Notes under the pieces: generated by a model | What the model was told of the DNA's origin: nothing | What the model saw: the letters and a program-made list of their open reading frames with translations, nothing else | The model's database searches: none | Source of the DNA: Planctomycetales bacterium | GTDB taxonomy: Bacteria > Planctomycetota > Planctomycetia > Isosphaerales > Isosphaeraceae | Reading direction: 5' to 3' | Length of the DNA stretch: 64,000 nt | NCBI GenBank assembly: GCA_027451885.1 | Contig: DAIDHX010000105.1 | Coordinates: 1-64,000 of the forward strand | Translations under genes and position numbers: made by a program | In this document: one piece after another, positions 49,407 to 58,316 of the stretch | Layout: each line of letters starts with the position of its first letter | Position numbering within the stretch: the first letter of the stretch is position 1

Positions 49407-51326
49407 ATGATCCTGATCCAGGCGCACGGCCTCGGCCGGCAATATAGCGGCGACCCCATCTTTCTCAACCTCGACCTCGAGATCCGGCCGGGGCAGCGGA
49501 TCGGGCTTGTTGGTCCCAATGGCGCGGGCAAGACCACGCTCATGCGCATCCTGGCGGGCCTCGATCAGCCGGATTACGGCTCGGTCTCCATCCGGCCAGG
49601 CGTCCGCATCAGCCTGCTCCGCCAGGAACATTCCTTCCAGCCGGGCGAAACCCTGCTCGACGTCGCCAAATCCGGCCTTGCTTCGCTTCTCGAGCTCCAG
49701 GTTGAGCTCGAAGAAGCCGCGGCCGAAATGGCCGAGGCCGAAACCGACGCCGAACGCGAACGCGCCCACAAACGCTACGACGACCTTCACGACCGCATCT
49801 CACACCAGGATGCCTACTCGGTCGACCACCGCGTCGAGGAGATCCTGACGGGGCTCGGCTTCAAGGAAGACGAATTTCAACGCCCGGCGACCACGTTTTC
49901 GGGCGGCCAGCAATCGCGCATGATGCTCGCCAAGCTCCTGCTCGAAAGCCCGGACCTGATGCTCCTCGACGAGCCCTCGAACCACCTCGACATCGCCACC
50001 ACCGAATGGCTCGAGTCGTACCTGGCGCGGCAGCCGGTGGCCATGCTCATCGTGAGCCACGATCGCTACTTCCTGGACAAGGTTGCGAGCACGATCTGGG
50101 AGCTCCACTTCGGCAATCTCACCGAATACCCCGGCAACTACAGCCAGTACTGGCGCTTGCGGGGCGAAAAGGCCAAGGTGCTCGAGCGCCAGGCCGAGCG
50201 GCAGGAAGAGAAGGCAGCCCAGCTTGAGGCTTACATCCGCAAGTACGGCGCGGGCCAGCGTGCCAAGCAGGCGCACGATCGCGAGCGAAAACTGGAGCGA
50301 CTCGAACGCGAACGGGTCGATACGATGCGCGACATCGTGGGGCCTGTCATGCGGTTCGACGAGGTCGAACGCACGGGCGATATCGTGCTCGAGGCGAATC
50401 ACCTGGCGAAGGCGTACGACAAGCCCTTGTTCCGCGATTTTTCGGTCGCGGTTGAGCGGGGACAGTGCGTGGGCGTGATCGGTCCCAACGGCGCGGGGAA
50501 GACGACGCTCATCAAGACGCTCATCGGCCACGAGAAGGCGGACGCGGGCTCGGTGCGGCTGGGGCACAAGGTGAAGGTTGGCTACCATGACCAGGGGCTT
50601 GCCACCCTGAGCCCCACCACGACCGTCGTCCGCGCTGTCTGGCCCGAGGACGATCCGGAATGGGTCGAAGGAGACGTGCGCGACCTGCTCGCGCGCTATG
50701 GCCTCTCGGGCGAGATCGTCTTTCAAACCGTGGGCCAGCTCTCCGGCGGCGAGAAAGCCAAGGCCGCGCTCGCAAGGCTGTGCGCAACCGCGGCCAACCT
50801 GCTCGTCATGGACGAGCCCACCAACCACCTCGATCTTTGGTCGTGCGCGTCGCTCGAGCGTTCGATCAATGAGTTCGAAGGAACGGTGCTTGTGGTCAGC
50901 CACGACCGCTATTTCCTCAACCAGGTGGCCGATCGGCTGATCGAGGTCAAGGATGGCCGCGTGCGGGTGATCGAAGGGGACTACGACGCGTATCTCCACT
51001 TCCAGCGGCTGGAGCAAGAACGCGCCCGCCCCACCCAGGCCAAACCCGCCCGGGCGCCCGAGCCTCGGCCCGATACTCAGAGCCCACCGCCCGCCAGAAA
51101 CACAAAATCCACACGCAAGTTCGCCTATCGCAAGGCCGTCGACATCGAGGCCGAAATCGCTCGGCTTGAGCCCGAGCTCCGCGCGCTCGAGGATCTCCTG
51201 GGACAGCCCGCCACCTGGCGCGAGCCGCTCAAGGCCATGCGCAGCCAGGAACGACATCGCGATCTCAAAACCAAGCTCGAAGACCTCTACGAATACTGGG
51301 CCTTCGCCAGTGAGGCCGAATGGTAG
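49407..51326 (+). CDS. ABC-F family ATPase
   Basis: A 639-residue protein with two ATP-binding cassettes and no membrane segments. Walker A motifs are VGPNGAGKTT near residue 36 and IGPNGAGKTT near 357; signatures are FSGGQQSR and LSGGEKAK; Walker B motifs are LMLLDEPSNHLD and LLVMDEPTNHLD. The linker is long and charged, and a basic coiled-coil C-terminus (ERLEPELRALEDLL-like) resembles Uup. ABC-F proteins act on ribosomes or DNA branch structures. It follows uvrC by 54 bp, so a link with DNA metabolism (Uup-like) is attractive but unproven. Confidence 0.92.
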   Translation: MILIQAHGLGRQYSGDPIFLNLDLEIRPGQRIGLVGPNGAGKTTLMRILAGLDQPDYGSVSIRPGVRISLLRQEHSFQPGETLLDVAKSGLASLLELQVELEEAAAEMAEAETDAERERAHKRYDDLHDRISHQDAYSVDHRVEEILTGLGFKEDEFQRPATTFSGGQQSRMMLAKLLLESPDLMLLDEPSNHLDIATTEWLESYLARQPVAMLIVSHDRYFLDKVASTIWELHFGNLTEYPGNYSQYWRLRGEKAKVLERQAERQEEKAAQLEAYIRKYGAGQRAKQAHDRERKLERLERERVDTMRDIVGPVMRFDEVERTGDIVLEANHLAKAYDKPLFRDFSVAVERGQCVGVIGPNGAGKTTLIKTLIGHEKADAGSVRLGHKVKVGYHDQGLATLSPTTTVVRAVWPEDDPEWVEGDVRDLLARYGLSGEIVFQTVGQLSGGEKAKAALARLCATAANLLVMDEPTNHLDLWSCASLERSINEFEGTVLVVSHDRYFLNQVADRLIEVKDGRVRVIEGDYDAYLHFQRLEQERARPTQAKPARAPEPRPDTQSPPPARNTKSTRKFAYRKAVDIEAEIARLEPELRALEDLLGQPATWREPLKAMRSQERHRDLKTKLEDLYEYWAFASEAEW

Positions 51327-51364
51327 CCGCTCGTTTCTCCGAACGTCTGCTAGACTGGTAGAAA

Positions 51365-51386
51365 CAGGCGCGTACGAGCGCGCCTG
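51365..51386. repeat. Short perfect hairpin
   Basis: CAGGCGCG at 51365-51372 pairs with CGCGCCTG at 51379-51386 around a 6-base loop, 30 bp upstream of the phosphatase ATG and just after the ABC-F gene. It may end one transcript or lie in the leader of the next. Confidence 0.4.
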
Positions 51387-51415
51387 ACCACCCAAGCTCG
51401 CCCGCGTGACCCTCC

Positions 51416-52279
51416 ATGCCCGACCCTCGCAAAATCCTCTTCACTCTGCGCAAGGCCACCGAGCTCATGAGACAAACGCCCGGGCGATCCGGCGGCGTTG
51501 TCAAACTCGATTCCGCTGAGGACGTTCTTGTCGTCGGCGACCTGCACGGAAACCTGCCGGCGTTCCGACGCGCCCTCGACCTGGCTGCGCTTGATCGCTT
51601 CCCCGCGCGGCACCTCGTGCTCCAGGAGCTTATTCACGGCCCCCAGCAGTATCCCGGTGAGGCGGGCGATCGCTCGCACCAGCTTGTCGACCTCACCGCC
51701 GCACTCAAATGCCAGTATCCCGACCGCGTGCACATCATCCTGGGAAATCACGAACTCTCCGAGATCACTGACCGCATCATCGGCAAGGATGGCGAGGCCC
51801 TGAACGCCAAGTTCCGCAAAGGGATCATCACAGCCTACGGAACCGCGGCGAATGAGATCGTCACCGCCTACAAGACGCTCTTCAGGGCCCTCCCCCTGGC
51901 CGTCCGCACGCCCAACCGCGTCTTCATTTGCCATACCCTCCCCGAGGCCCGCGATCTCGATACCCTCGATCTCGAAATCCTCAAGGCCAACGTCTGGCCC
52001 GATGAGGCCATGAAACGCAGAGGCTCCATCTACGCCATGACCTGGGGCCGCGACGAATCCCCCGAAACCGCCGATCGCTTCGCCACGATGGTCGACGCCG
52101 ACCTCTTCGTCACCGGCCACCAACCCTGCGACGAGGGCTTCCGCCAGGCCAACCATCGCCAGATCATCATCGACGCCACCCCCCCCGCACCCACTTGCTG
52201 CCTGTTCTCTTGCACACGCCCACTCACCGTCGAAGACCTCCTCGGCGGCGTACGCATGCTCATTAATATGAATGAATGA
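51416..52279 (+). CDS. Calcineurin-like phosphatase (PPP-type) with altered metal motif
   Basis: A 287-residue protein. Metallophosphatase motifs are GDLHGN near residue 42 and GNHE near 110, with later His residues in FICHTLPEA and GHQPCDEG. The usual GDxxDRG, which supplies the bridging metal ligand, is replaced in the expected place by LQELIHG, so the site either uses Glu or His or is impaired. The last third has no clear family feature. A loose relation to ApaH/PrpE phosphatases is likely. No obvious partner sits next to it, and the neighbours are ABC-F and an esterase. Confidence 0.78.
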   Translation: MPDPRKILFTLRKATELMRQTPGRSGGVVKLDSAEDVLVVGDLHGNLPAFRRALDLAALDRFPARHLVLQELIHGPQQYPGEAGDRSHQLVDLTAALKCQYPDRVHIILGNHELSEITDRIIGKDGEALNAKFRKGIITAYGTAANEIVTAYKTLFRALPLAVRTPNRVFICHTLPEARDLDTLDLEILKANVWPDEAMKRRGSIYAMTWGRDESPETADRFATMVDADLFVTGHQPCDEGFRQANHRQIIIDATPPAPTCCLFSCTRPLTVEDLLGGVRMLINMNE

Positions 52280-52399
52280 ATGCTGTTCCTTACGGCTTGC
52301 CTTCGGTCGCTGCCCTGGGACTCCCTGGCTTCGCGCAAGGTCACGGTGTAGCCTGGGCAGGGCAGCCGTCGAGGTTGCGCTACTGGCTGGGGGTGGATC

Positions 52400-54862
52400 A
52401 TGAAACGCGTGGTGCTTGTGATTGCGGCGGGATTCGGGATGGCGGGCCCAGGCGCCTGGACGCGAGTCCACGGGGCGGAGGAATCGCGGCCGATTCGTCT
52501 TGTCCAGGCGAGCGACCTGGCTGCGATCGAACGCGCAGGGGGGCTTGAAGGCATCGGCTCGGCGGTGGTGCGTGTCTGGGCACGCGCCGGCGACGAATGG
52601 TCACTGGCCATCAAGGGAGACACGCTGACGCTCAGGCGGCGGAGCCGCTCGGACGATCCCGATGCGCGGTGGACGACCGTGGGCAAGATCAACCCCGAGG
52701 CCAGCAAGCGGCTCAAGATCGCGATTGAGGATGAACCCGTCAAGGCGGCGGAGAATCAGGCAAAAGACGGCAAATCCAGGAGCAAGAAAAGGGTTGAGCC
52801 GCCGCCCAGTCCCGTGCCGGCATTGATCGCATTTGTTGCGCCTGGCGCAGAGTCCACGGAGCCTGTGCTTGACATCCTCCGTGGTCGGGTTGAGACGACT
52901 TCTCCTCTGCTCGACCTGCGGCGGGAGCGAATTCGTACCAATAACGAAGGCGTGAACTTCCAGGCGCCCTCGAGCGCGCAGGCGTGGCACAAACGCGCGG
53001 CGCAGGTGCGCGACCAGCTCATGGTCACGCTCGGTCTCCTACCCGGTTTCGAACGCACCAATCTTGAAGCCAGAGTTTACGGCAAGCTCGATCGCGGTGA
53101 TTACACCATCGAGAAGGTTGTGCTCGAGACATTCCCAGGCTTCACCCTTTCGGGCAATCTCTATCGCCCCGCGCACGCGAGCGGGAAACTGCCGGCGGTG
53201 CTCTGCCCGCACGGCCACTGGGAAATCGGCCGTATGCAGCCCGACGTCCAGATGCGCTGCGTGCGCCTGGCCAAGCTCGGTTTTGTGGTCTTCATGTACG
53301 ACATGGTCGGCTACAACGATAGCAAGCCGTTCCCGCATGAATTCCTGAACACGCGGTTACGGCAATACGGGCTCAGCCTGCCGACTCTGCAAACCTGGAA
53401 CAGCATGCGTGCGCTCGACTGGATTTCCAACCTGCCCGACGTGGACGCGGCCCGGATCGGCTGCACGGGCGAATCCGGCGGCGGCACGCAAACCTTCCTG
53501 CTCACCGCGCTCGATCCGCGCGTGGCCGTGGCCGCACCCGTCGTCATGGTTTCCGACAGCTTCCAGGGGGGCTGCGTTTGCGAGAACGCGGCCGGGTTAC
53601 GAATCGGCACCGACAACGTTGAGATCGCGGCACTGACGGCGCCTCGACCGCTCATGATGGTGGGCGCAAGTGGCGACTGGACCAAGCTCACAATGACGCG
53701 TGCTTACCCCGCGATTCGTGGCGTCTACGCACTGGTCGGCAAGCTCGACCGCGTCTCCGCCCGGGTCTTCGACTTCCCTCACAACTACAACGAGACAAGC
53801 CGAAACGCGGTGTATCCCTTCCTGGCGCGCTGGCTGGCCGGGCTCGAGGACGAATCCGCAACGCGGGAAGGCAAGCAGACGCCCGAGACCGCGGACGTGC
53901 TCTCCACCTGGGATTCGGACCATCCGCGCCCCAGTGATCGAAAGAGCCCCGAGCAGCTCGAGGCATATCTTGTCGACGAGCTTGAAAAGCGGCTCTCAGC
54001 CTGCTCTCCGCTTCATCCTCTGGCCTGGCCGGCCGGGCAGCGAATGCTGAGGACGATCCACGCGGTTCGGGTGGGGCTCAGCATGCCTGCGCCCGAGCGA
54101 CTGGTGGAGGAATCGCTCAGACGGGTGCCGCGCGTGGGGTTCACGATCGAGCATTTCACGCTCGGGCGGATTCATCAGGGGGACGCGATTCCCACAGTGC
54201 GCCTCACACCCAGGAAGGCCTCCGGCCGGGCCACCGTGCTGGCCAGCGATCGCGGCAAGGCCGCGCTTGTGGACGCCCGCGGCGAACCGTCGCCTCTGGT
54301 CCGAGCCTTGCTCGCGGAGGGGGAAACGGTGATTGGCTTCGACCCGCTCTTTGTGGGCGAATCGCTCGATCCCGCCGCGCCCAGGCCCGCGCGCCCCACC
54401 ACGGTGCACTTTGATACATATAACCCCACGCGCGCAGCCGACCAGATGCAAGATCTGGCGACCGTGATTTCCTGGACCTCGAGCCGGCCCTCGGTTCGCG
54501 CGACCAGCCTCGCGGCGATTGGAAACGCAGGGCCGCAGGCGCTGCTGGCCTTGCCAGCGCTCGCTGGGTTGGCACGAGTCTATCTCGATCTTGACGCACT
54601 TCCCAACCTGGACGCCGAATCCGCGATCGATCCCGGGCTCGACCTGCCCGGCTTGCGGCAATTTGGAGGCTTCCGAGTCGCCGCCGCGCTCGCCGCCCCC
54701 GTGCCGCTCTGGCTCGATCCGGGGCAGAACAGCTTCGAGGTCGACTGGGCGCGAGAGTCATATGAACAGGCAGGCGCGGAGGGAGCGTTCCTGTTCCAGG
54801 AAGCTCGGTCGCCGGTGGAGATCGCGCGCTATCTCACGCGCGGCGAATCGCCGGCTAAATGA
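52400..54862 (+). CDS. Secreted acetylxylan esterase-like protein with second degenerate hydrolase domain
   Basis: An 820-residue protein with a signal peptide (VVLVIAAGFGMAGPGAW). An N-terminal leader of about 140 residues precedes an alpha/beta-hydrolase domain (about 215-500) with LPAVLCPHGHWE, and the nucleophile elbow GCTGESGGGTQ. This fits acetylxylan esterase or glucuronoyl esterase-like enzymes. The C-terminal 300 residues repeat the fold in outline (ETVIGFDPLFVGES, ATVISWTSSRP) but the expected nucleophile motif reads IGNAGPQ, so Ser is lost. ATG at 52400 follows GGTGGATC. The stop overlaps the convergent SdpI-like gene by 8 bp. Confidence 0.8.
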   Translation: MKRVVLVIAAGFGMAGPGAWTRVHGAEESRPIRLVQASDLAAIERAGGLEGIGSAVVRVWARAGDEWSLAIKGDTLTLRRRSRSDDPDARWTTVGKINPEASKRLKIAIEDEPVKAAENQAKDGKSRSKKRVEPPPSPVPALIAFVAPGAESTEPVLDILRGRVETTSPLLDLRRERIRTNNEGVNFQAPSSAQAWHKRAAQVRDQLMVTLGLLPGFERTNLEARVYGKLDRGDYTIEKVVLETFPGFTLSGNLYRPAHASGKLPAVLCPHGHWEIGRMQPDVQMRCVRLAKLGFVVFMYDMVGYNDSKPFPHEFLNTRLRQYGLSLPTLQTWNSMRALDWISNLPDVDAARIGCTGESGGGTQTFLLTALDPRVAVAAPVVMVSDSFQGGCVCENAAGLRIGTDNVEIAALTAPRPLMMVGASGDWTKLTMTRAYPAIRGVYALVGKLDRVSARVFDFPHNYNETSRNAVYPFLARWLAGLEDESATREGKQTPETADVLSTWDSDHPRPSDRKSPEQLEAYLVDELEKRLSACSPLHPLAWPAGQRMLRTIHAVRVGLSMPAPERLVEESLRRVPRVGFTIEHFTLGRIHQGDAIPTVRLTPRKASGRATVLASDRGKAALVDARGEPSPLVRALLAEGETVIGFDPLFVGESLDPAAPRPARPTTVHFDTYNPTRAADQMQDLATVISWTSSRPSVRATSLAAIGNAGPQALLALPALAGLARVYLDLDALPNLDAESAIDPGLDLPGLRQFGGFRVAAALAAPVPLWLDPGQNSFEVDWARESYEQAGAEGAFLFQEARSPVEIARYLTRGESPAK

Positions 54863-55517
54863 GCCCCTTGCGCTCGAGTTGCTTGTAGTCGATAAACGCG
54901 TAAACGATCGGCGCGAGGGCTCCCGCGAAGAAGAGGATGATGGGATAGAGGATTGGGGCGCCAAGCGCGATCAGTGCAATGCCCGGCACGGCCATGCCGG
55001 CCCAGAGCCAACCCGTGAAGCGGTGCGTCTCGTTCCAGACCCGCTCGCTCGCCAGCGTCCAGGGAACTCGCACTCCGATGTAGAAGTTGCGCCCGATCTT
55101 CCTCAAGAAGAAGCCCATCAAACCCAGGAAGCCGTACATTCCACCGAACAGCCAGCGCCCGATATCGAAACCCGTGCGCCCTTCGACGCCCAGCCAGGTC
55201 GCCCGCAGGATCACGGCATGAAGATAGGCAAACAGCGCAAGCGCGACAACAAGAATCACCAGTGTCGCTCCCCTGAACGTGTCGACCTGGAATCCTCTGG
55301 GGGAGAGTGCGGGTAGGACCGCGAAGAGCCCCATCAAAAGGAGCATGAAAACGGGTGAGAACCAGAGCGAAAAGTGCTTGCTGCCATGGCCGTCGATCTC
55401 GCCCCGGATATTCCAGTGCGTGGGCACGACGTCTGGAAAAAAGGTGAAACACCAGGCTGAAAGCAAGAAGGAGGCAGCCACAAGCGCAGCAGAACCGACC
55501 CAGCATGCCCGGCTCAT
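54855..55517 (-). CDS. SdpI/DUF1648-type membrane protein
   Basis: A 220-residue integral membrane protein with about six hydrophobic segments. The N-terminal domain has DUF1648-type PTHWNIRGEIDGHGSK and the C-terminal part has the SdpI motif NFYIGVRVPWTLASERVWNETH. In Bacillus, SdpI gives immunity to the SDP toxin and acts as a signal receptor; elsewhere the family is widespread without a toxin. ATG at 55517 is preferred; the frame to 55595 adds unrelated residues. It converges on the esterase gene with an 8-bp overlap. Confidence 0.88.
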   Translation of the reverse strand: MSRACWVGSAALVAASFLLSAWCFTFFPDVVPTHWNIRGEIDGHGSKHFSLWFSPVFMLLLMGLFAVLPALSPRGFQVDTFRGATLVILVVALALFAYLHAVILRATWLGVEGRTGFDIGRWLFGGMYGFLGLMGFFLRKIGRNFYIGVRVPWTLASERVWNETHRFTGWLWAGMAVPGIALIALGAPILYPIILFFAGALAPIVYAFIDYKQLERKGLI

Positions 55518-55641
55518 CAAGGAACCCCCGGCAACGGCGTGAACCTGCGAGTGCGTGCAGATACGCACCCGGCGAGCGAAGGACTCAGGGAACATTCGCT
55601 CGCTGCTGCCAAAGATTGTATCGAATCATGAGCGAGCGGGG

Positions 55642-56208
55642 TCAGGCCCGGGACCGCGCGGGCGCCCGAATGCAGGCAGTTGCAATGGCATCAAGGACCT
55701 GTTCGACGCGGCTCGAGATGATCAGATGATCAAGCACGTCCCTGCGCATGAATCCCTGCTCAGCGGTATTTTCAAGCAGCTCGATCAGTGCGGTGAAGCT
55801 GTCATGCACGTTCAGGAGCGCCATTGGCTTGGTGTGCAGTCCAAGGACGGCCCAGCTTAGCACTTCGAAGAATTCCTCGAAGGTGCCAACGCCGCCCGGC
55901 AAGGTGAGAAAGGCGTCGGAGAGCTGGGCCATCATGGCCTTGCGCTCGTGCATTCCTGGGACGACATGGAGCTCAGTGAGGCCGTCGTGAGCGATCTCGC
56001 TTGAGGCAAGGGCACTGGGGATGATGCCGATCACGCGCCCGCCTGCCGCGAGCGCGGCGTCTGCCGCCACGCCCATGAGGCCCACGCGTCCGCCGCCGTA
56101 GACGAGCTCGATTCCGCGTTCGGCGAGCGCCCGTCCGCAGGCGCGGGCGGACTCGGCATAAACTGGCGACACCCCTGGCCTCGAGCCGCAAAACACACAG
56201 ATTCTCAC
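55642..56208 (-). CDS. LOG-family (TIGR00730) nucleoside-monophosphate phosphoribohydrolase
   Basis: A 188-residue protein of the LOG/YvdD family, with the Rossmann-like GGGRVGLMG, MHERKAMM, and the signature LPGGVGTFEEFFEVL (PGGxGTxxE). Such enzymes release adenine-type bases from nucleoside 5'-monophosphates and were once called lysine decarboxylases. The GTG at 56208 begins VRICVFCGS, the family start; an ATG at 56280 would add 24 residues. It is divergent from the quinone-reductase-like gene. Confidence 0.9.
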   Translation of the reverse strand: MRICVFCGSRPGVSPVYAESARACGRALAERGIELVYGGGRVGLMGVAADAALAAGGRVIGIIPSALASSEIAHDGLTELHVVPGMHERKAMMAQLSDAFLTLPGGVGTFEEFFEVLSWAVLGLHTKPMALLNVHDSFTALIELLENTAEQGFMRRDVLDHLIISSRVEQVLDAIATACIRAPARSRA

Positions 56209-56353
56209 CGGCTCATATCCTCGTTCAGGAAGCGGCCAGGCGCACGCCACGCGCTTGCGTCCGGAGGGGCAATGTAGCACACTCGAAGGCGTGGCGGCGA
56301 CTCACGCCTGAACCCATCGGGCGCTCGACTCCCTCACGATCCAGGAGCAGACC

Positions 56354-57355
56354 GTGCGCGCGGCATTCATCGAACAAACGGGCGGCATTGAGGTCATCAA
56401 GGTCGGCGATCTTCCCACGCCCGAGCTGGCGCCCGGAAAGCTACTCGTGAGGATTCGATCCGTCGCCCTGAATCCCATCGATCTCTACGTTCGCTCGGGT
56501 GCAGTGGCGATGCCGCTTGTGTTTCCCTATGTGGTTGGCTGCGATTTCGCGGGGGTGGTTGAAAAGGTTGGCCCGGGCGTGACCTCCTGCAAACCCGGCG
56601 ACCGCGTGTGGGGATCGAACCAGGGACTGCTCGGACGGCAGGGGGTCGCGAGCGAGCACGCCGTCATCGACGAATGCTGGGCTTACCCGATCCCGACTCT
56701 ACTGGGCGACGACGAGGCCGCGGCCATGGCTCTCGTGGGCATCACAGCGCACCTGGGATTGTTTGAGCACGGCCGGCTCGAAAAGGGTCAAACCGTCCAT
56801 GTCCCCGGCGGTTCGGGGGGCGTGGGGATGATGGTCATCCAGCTCGCGAAGGCCAAGGGGGCACGCGTGGCCACAAGCGCGGGCAGCCCTGAACGCATTG
56901 CTCTCTGCACCCGGCTTGGCGCTGACCTGGCTCTCAACTACAAAACCGACGACATTCCCGCGAAGCTCCGCGAGTTCTCACCCGAAGGTTACGACGTCTG
57001 GTATGAAACCCAGCGCGAGCCGAATCTCGAGGTCTCCATCCCGCTCTTGCGCAAGCGCGGGCGGATGATTCTGATGGCCGGCCGGGCGGCGAAGCCCACG
57101 CTTCCGCTGGGTGCGTTTTATCCTCGAGACTGCTCGATCCACGGCTTCGCCATGTTCAACGCCGCGCCCGAGACCCAGCGCAAGGCCGCGCTCGAGATCA
57201 ACGCCTGGGTTGAGGAGGGCCTGATCAAACCGGTTGTCGGCAAGCGTTTCCCGCTCGATCAGGCGGCCGCGGCCGAGCAATTCCTTGAAGACAATACGGT
57301 CAAGGGCGCGGGCACCCTCACCGGCAAGGTCGTCATCCAGATCGAACAGAAATGA
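56354..57355 (+). CDS. Medium-chain NADPH:quinone-reductase-like oxidoreductase
   Basis: A 333-residue MDR enzyme without the zinc-binding cysteines, so of the quinone oxidoreductase type. It has the catalytic-domain [10 protein letters not shown] and GDRVWG, and the nucleotide motif [20 protein letters not shown]. It would reduce quinones or enals with NAD(P)H. The start is a GTG with AGGAG upstream. It is followed after 10 bp by the NagB-like gene, so the two are surely cotranscribed. Confidence 0.9.
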   Translation: MRAAFIEQTGGIEVIKVGDLPTPELAPGKLLVRIRSVALNPIDLYVRSGAVAMPLVFPYVVGCDFAGVVEKVGPGVTSCKPGDRVWGSNQGLLGRQGVASEHAVIDECWAYPIPTLLGDDEAAAMALVGITAHLGLFEHGRLEKGQTVHVPGGSGGVGMMVIQLAKAKGARVATSAGSPERIALCTRLGADLALNYKTDDIPAKLREFSPEGYDVWYETQREPNLEVSIPLLRKRGRMILMAGRAAKPTLPLGAFYPRDCSIHGFAMFNAAPETQRKAALEINAWVEEGLIKPVVGKRFPLDQAAAAEQFLEDNTVKGAGTLTGKVVIQIEQK

Positions 57356-57365
57356 GCGACGCGGC

Positions 57366-58316
57366 ATGAACCTCATCACAACCTTGGCCGGATCGATGAT
57401 GGAAGGCTTCTTACCGCGCGGCTGGGACCTGGCCCGGATCGACGCCTGCTGCGCCCATCCGCCGCAGGCCATTGCCGAGCGCCAGCCGTGGTGGCACACG
57501 GGCTTCGAACTGGCCGCGTGCGAATCCATCGCCGATTTCGACGTCATGATGGGGCACGAAATCGCCACTGTGATCCAGCGCACGGGCGCGGAGGGCCGCA
57601 AACTCGCACTCATCCTGCCCGTTGGTCCCATGGGCATGTATCGCTGGGCGGTCTACTTCCTCAAGGAATGGGGCGTTGCGTGCGAACATGTTTATGGCTT
57701 TAACATGGACGAGTGGAGCGATCACGCCGGGCAAACACTGCCGGCGAACAACCCAGGCGCCTTTCAGAACGCAATGGAAGCCGCGTTTTACGGGCCCCTC
57801 GGCAAGGGAACGGTGCCGCAAAACCAGCGCTGGTTCGCCACGCCCGACCGCCTGCCCCACTACGCCGAGCGGATCGCGGAGCTCAAACAGCAAGGCGCGC
57901 ACCTTGTTGTGATCTTCGGCATCGGCCGGGTGTGCCATATCGCCTTCTGGGAGCCGCACTTCGCCGCGGAGTACCCCACGGTGGACGCCTGGAAAGCCGC
58001 CACCCACAGGTTAGGCGCGCGGCTGCACCCGCTGACCATCGAGCAAAATGCAATCACCAGCTTCAAGAGCCGCACCACGCTCGTCCCCGCTTTCGCCAAC
58101 ACGATCGGACCCGGGCTCTTTCTGGCCGCTGATCAGATCATCGGAGGCGCGGAGGGGGTGTTCGATCGCGGTATGCAGTGGCAGGGCGCAAGTCTCTGGA
58201 TGACCTTGCGCTATGGACCCGATCCCTGGGTCCCAAGCTCGTTCATGCCCACGCTGCCGGGCCGGCTCTTTTATCACAAGGGACTCGCCGGCCCGCTCAC
58301 GCCCGATCTCAATTAA
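57366..58316 (+). CDS. Glucosamine-6-phosphate deaminase (NagB)-like protein with changed active site
   Basis: A 316-residue protein related to NagB/SugarP isomerases. The helix with [11 protein letters not shown] matches the NMDEY segment that carries a catalytic Asp in NagB. The loop that reads GNDGHIAFNEP in Escherichia coli NagB here reads [11 protein letters not shown]: His and Glu remain, but the Asp of DGH is Val and the Gly is Cys. So the normal deaminase chemistry is doubtful and another sugar-phosphate reaction is likely. The ATG at 57366 lies 10 bp after the MDR gene; the ribosome binding site is weak. The 3' end overlaps the convergent gene by 4 bp. Confidence 0.75.
   Translation: MNLITTLAGSMMEGFLPRGWDLARIDACCAHPPQAIAERQPWWHTGFELAACESIADFDVMMGHEIATVIQRTGAEGRKLALILPVGPMGMYRWAVYFLKEWGVACEHVYGFNMDEWSDHAGQTLPANNPGAFQNAMEAAFYGPLGKGTVPQNQRWFATPDRLPHYAERIAELKQQGAHLVVIFGIGRVCHIAFWEPHFAAEYPTVDAWKAATHRLGARLHPLTIEQNAITSFKSRTTLVPAFANTIGPGLFLAADQIIGGAEGVFDRGMQWQGASLWMTLRYGPDPWVPSSFMPTLPGRLFYHKGLAGPLTPDLN

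Noticed and set aside
47838-49790. Upstream part of a 969-codon minus-strand frame
   Set aside because: Only the last 318 codons encode the glycerate dehydrogenase. The rest is antisense to uvrC and part of the ABC-F gene and has no motifs.
49800-51395. A 531-codon minus-strand frame
   Set aside because: It is antisense to the ABC-F ATPase, whose Walker motifs settle the coding strand.
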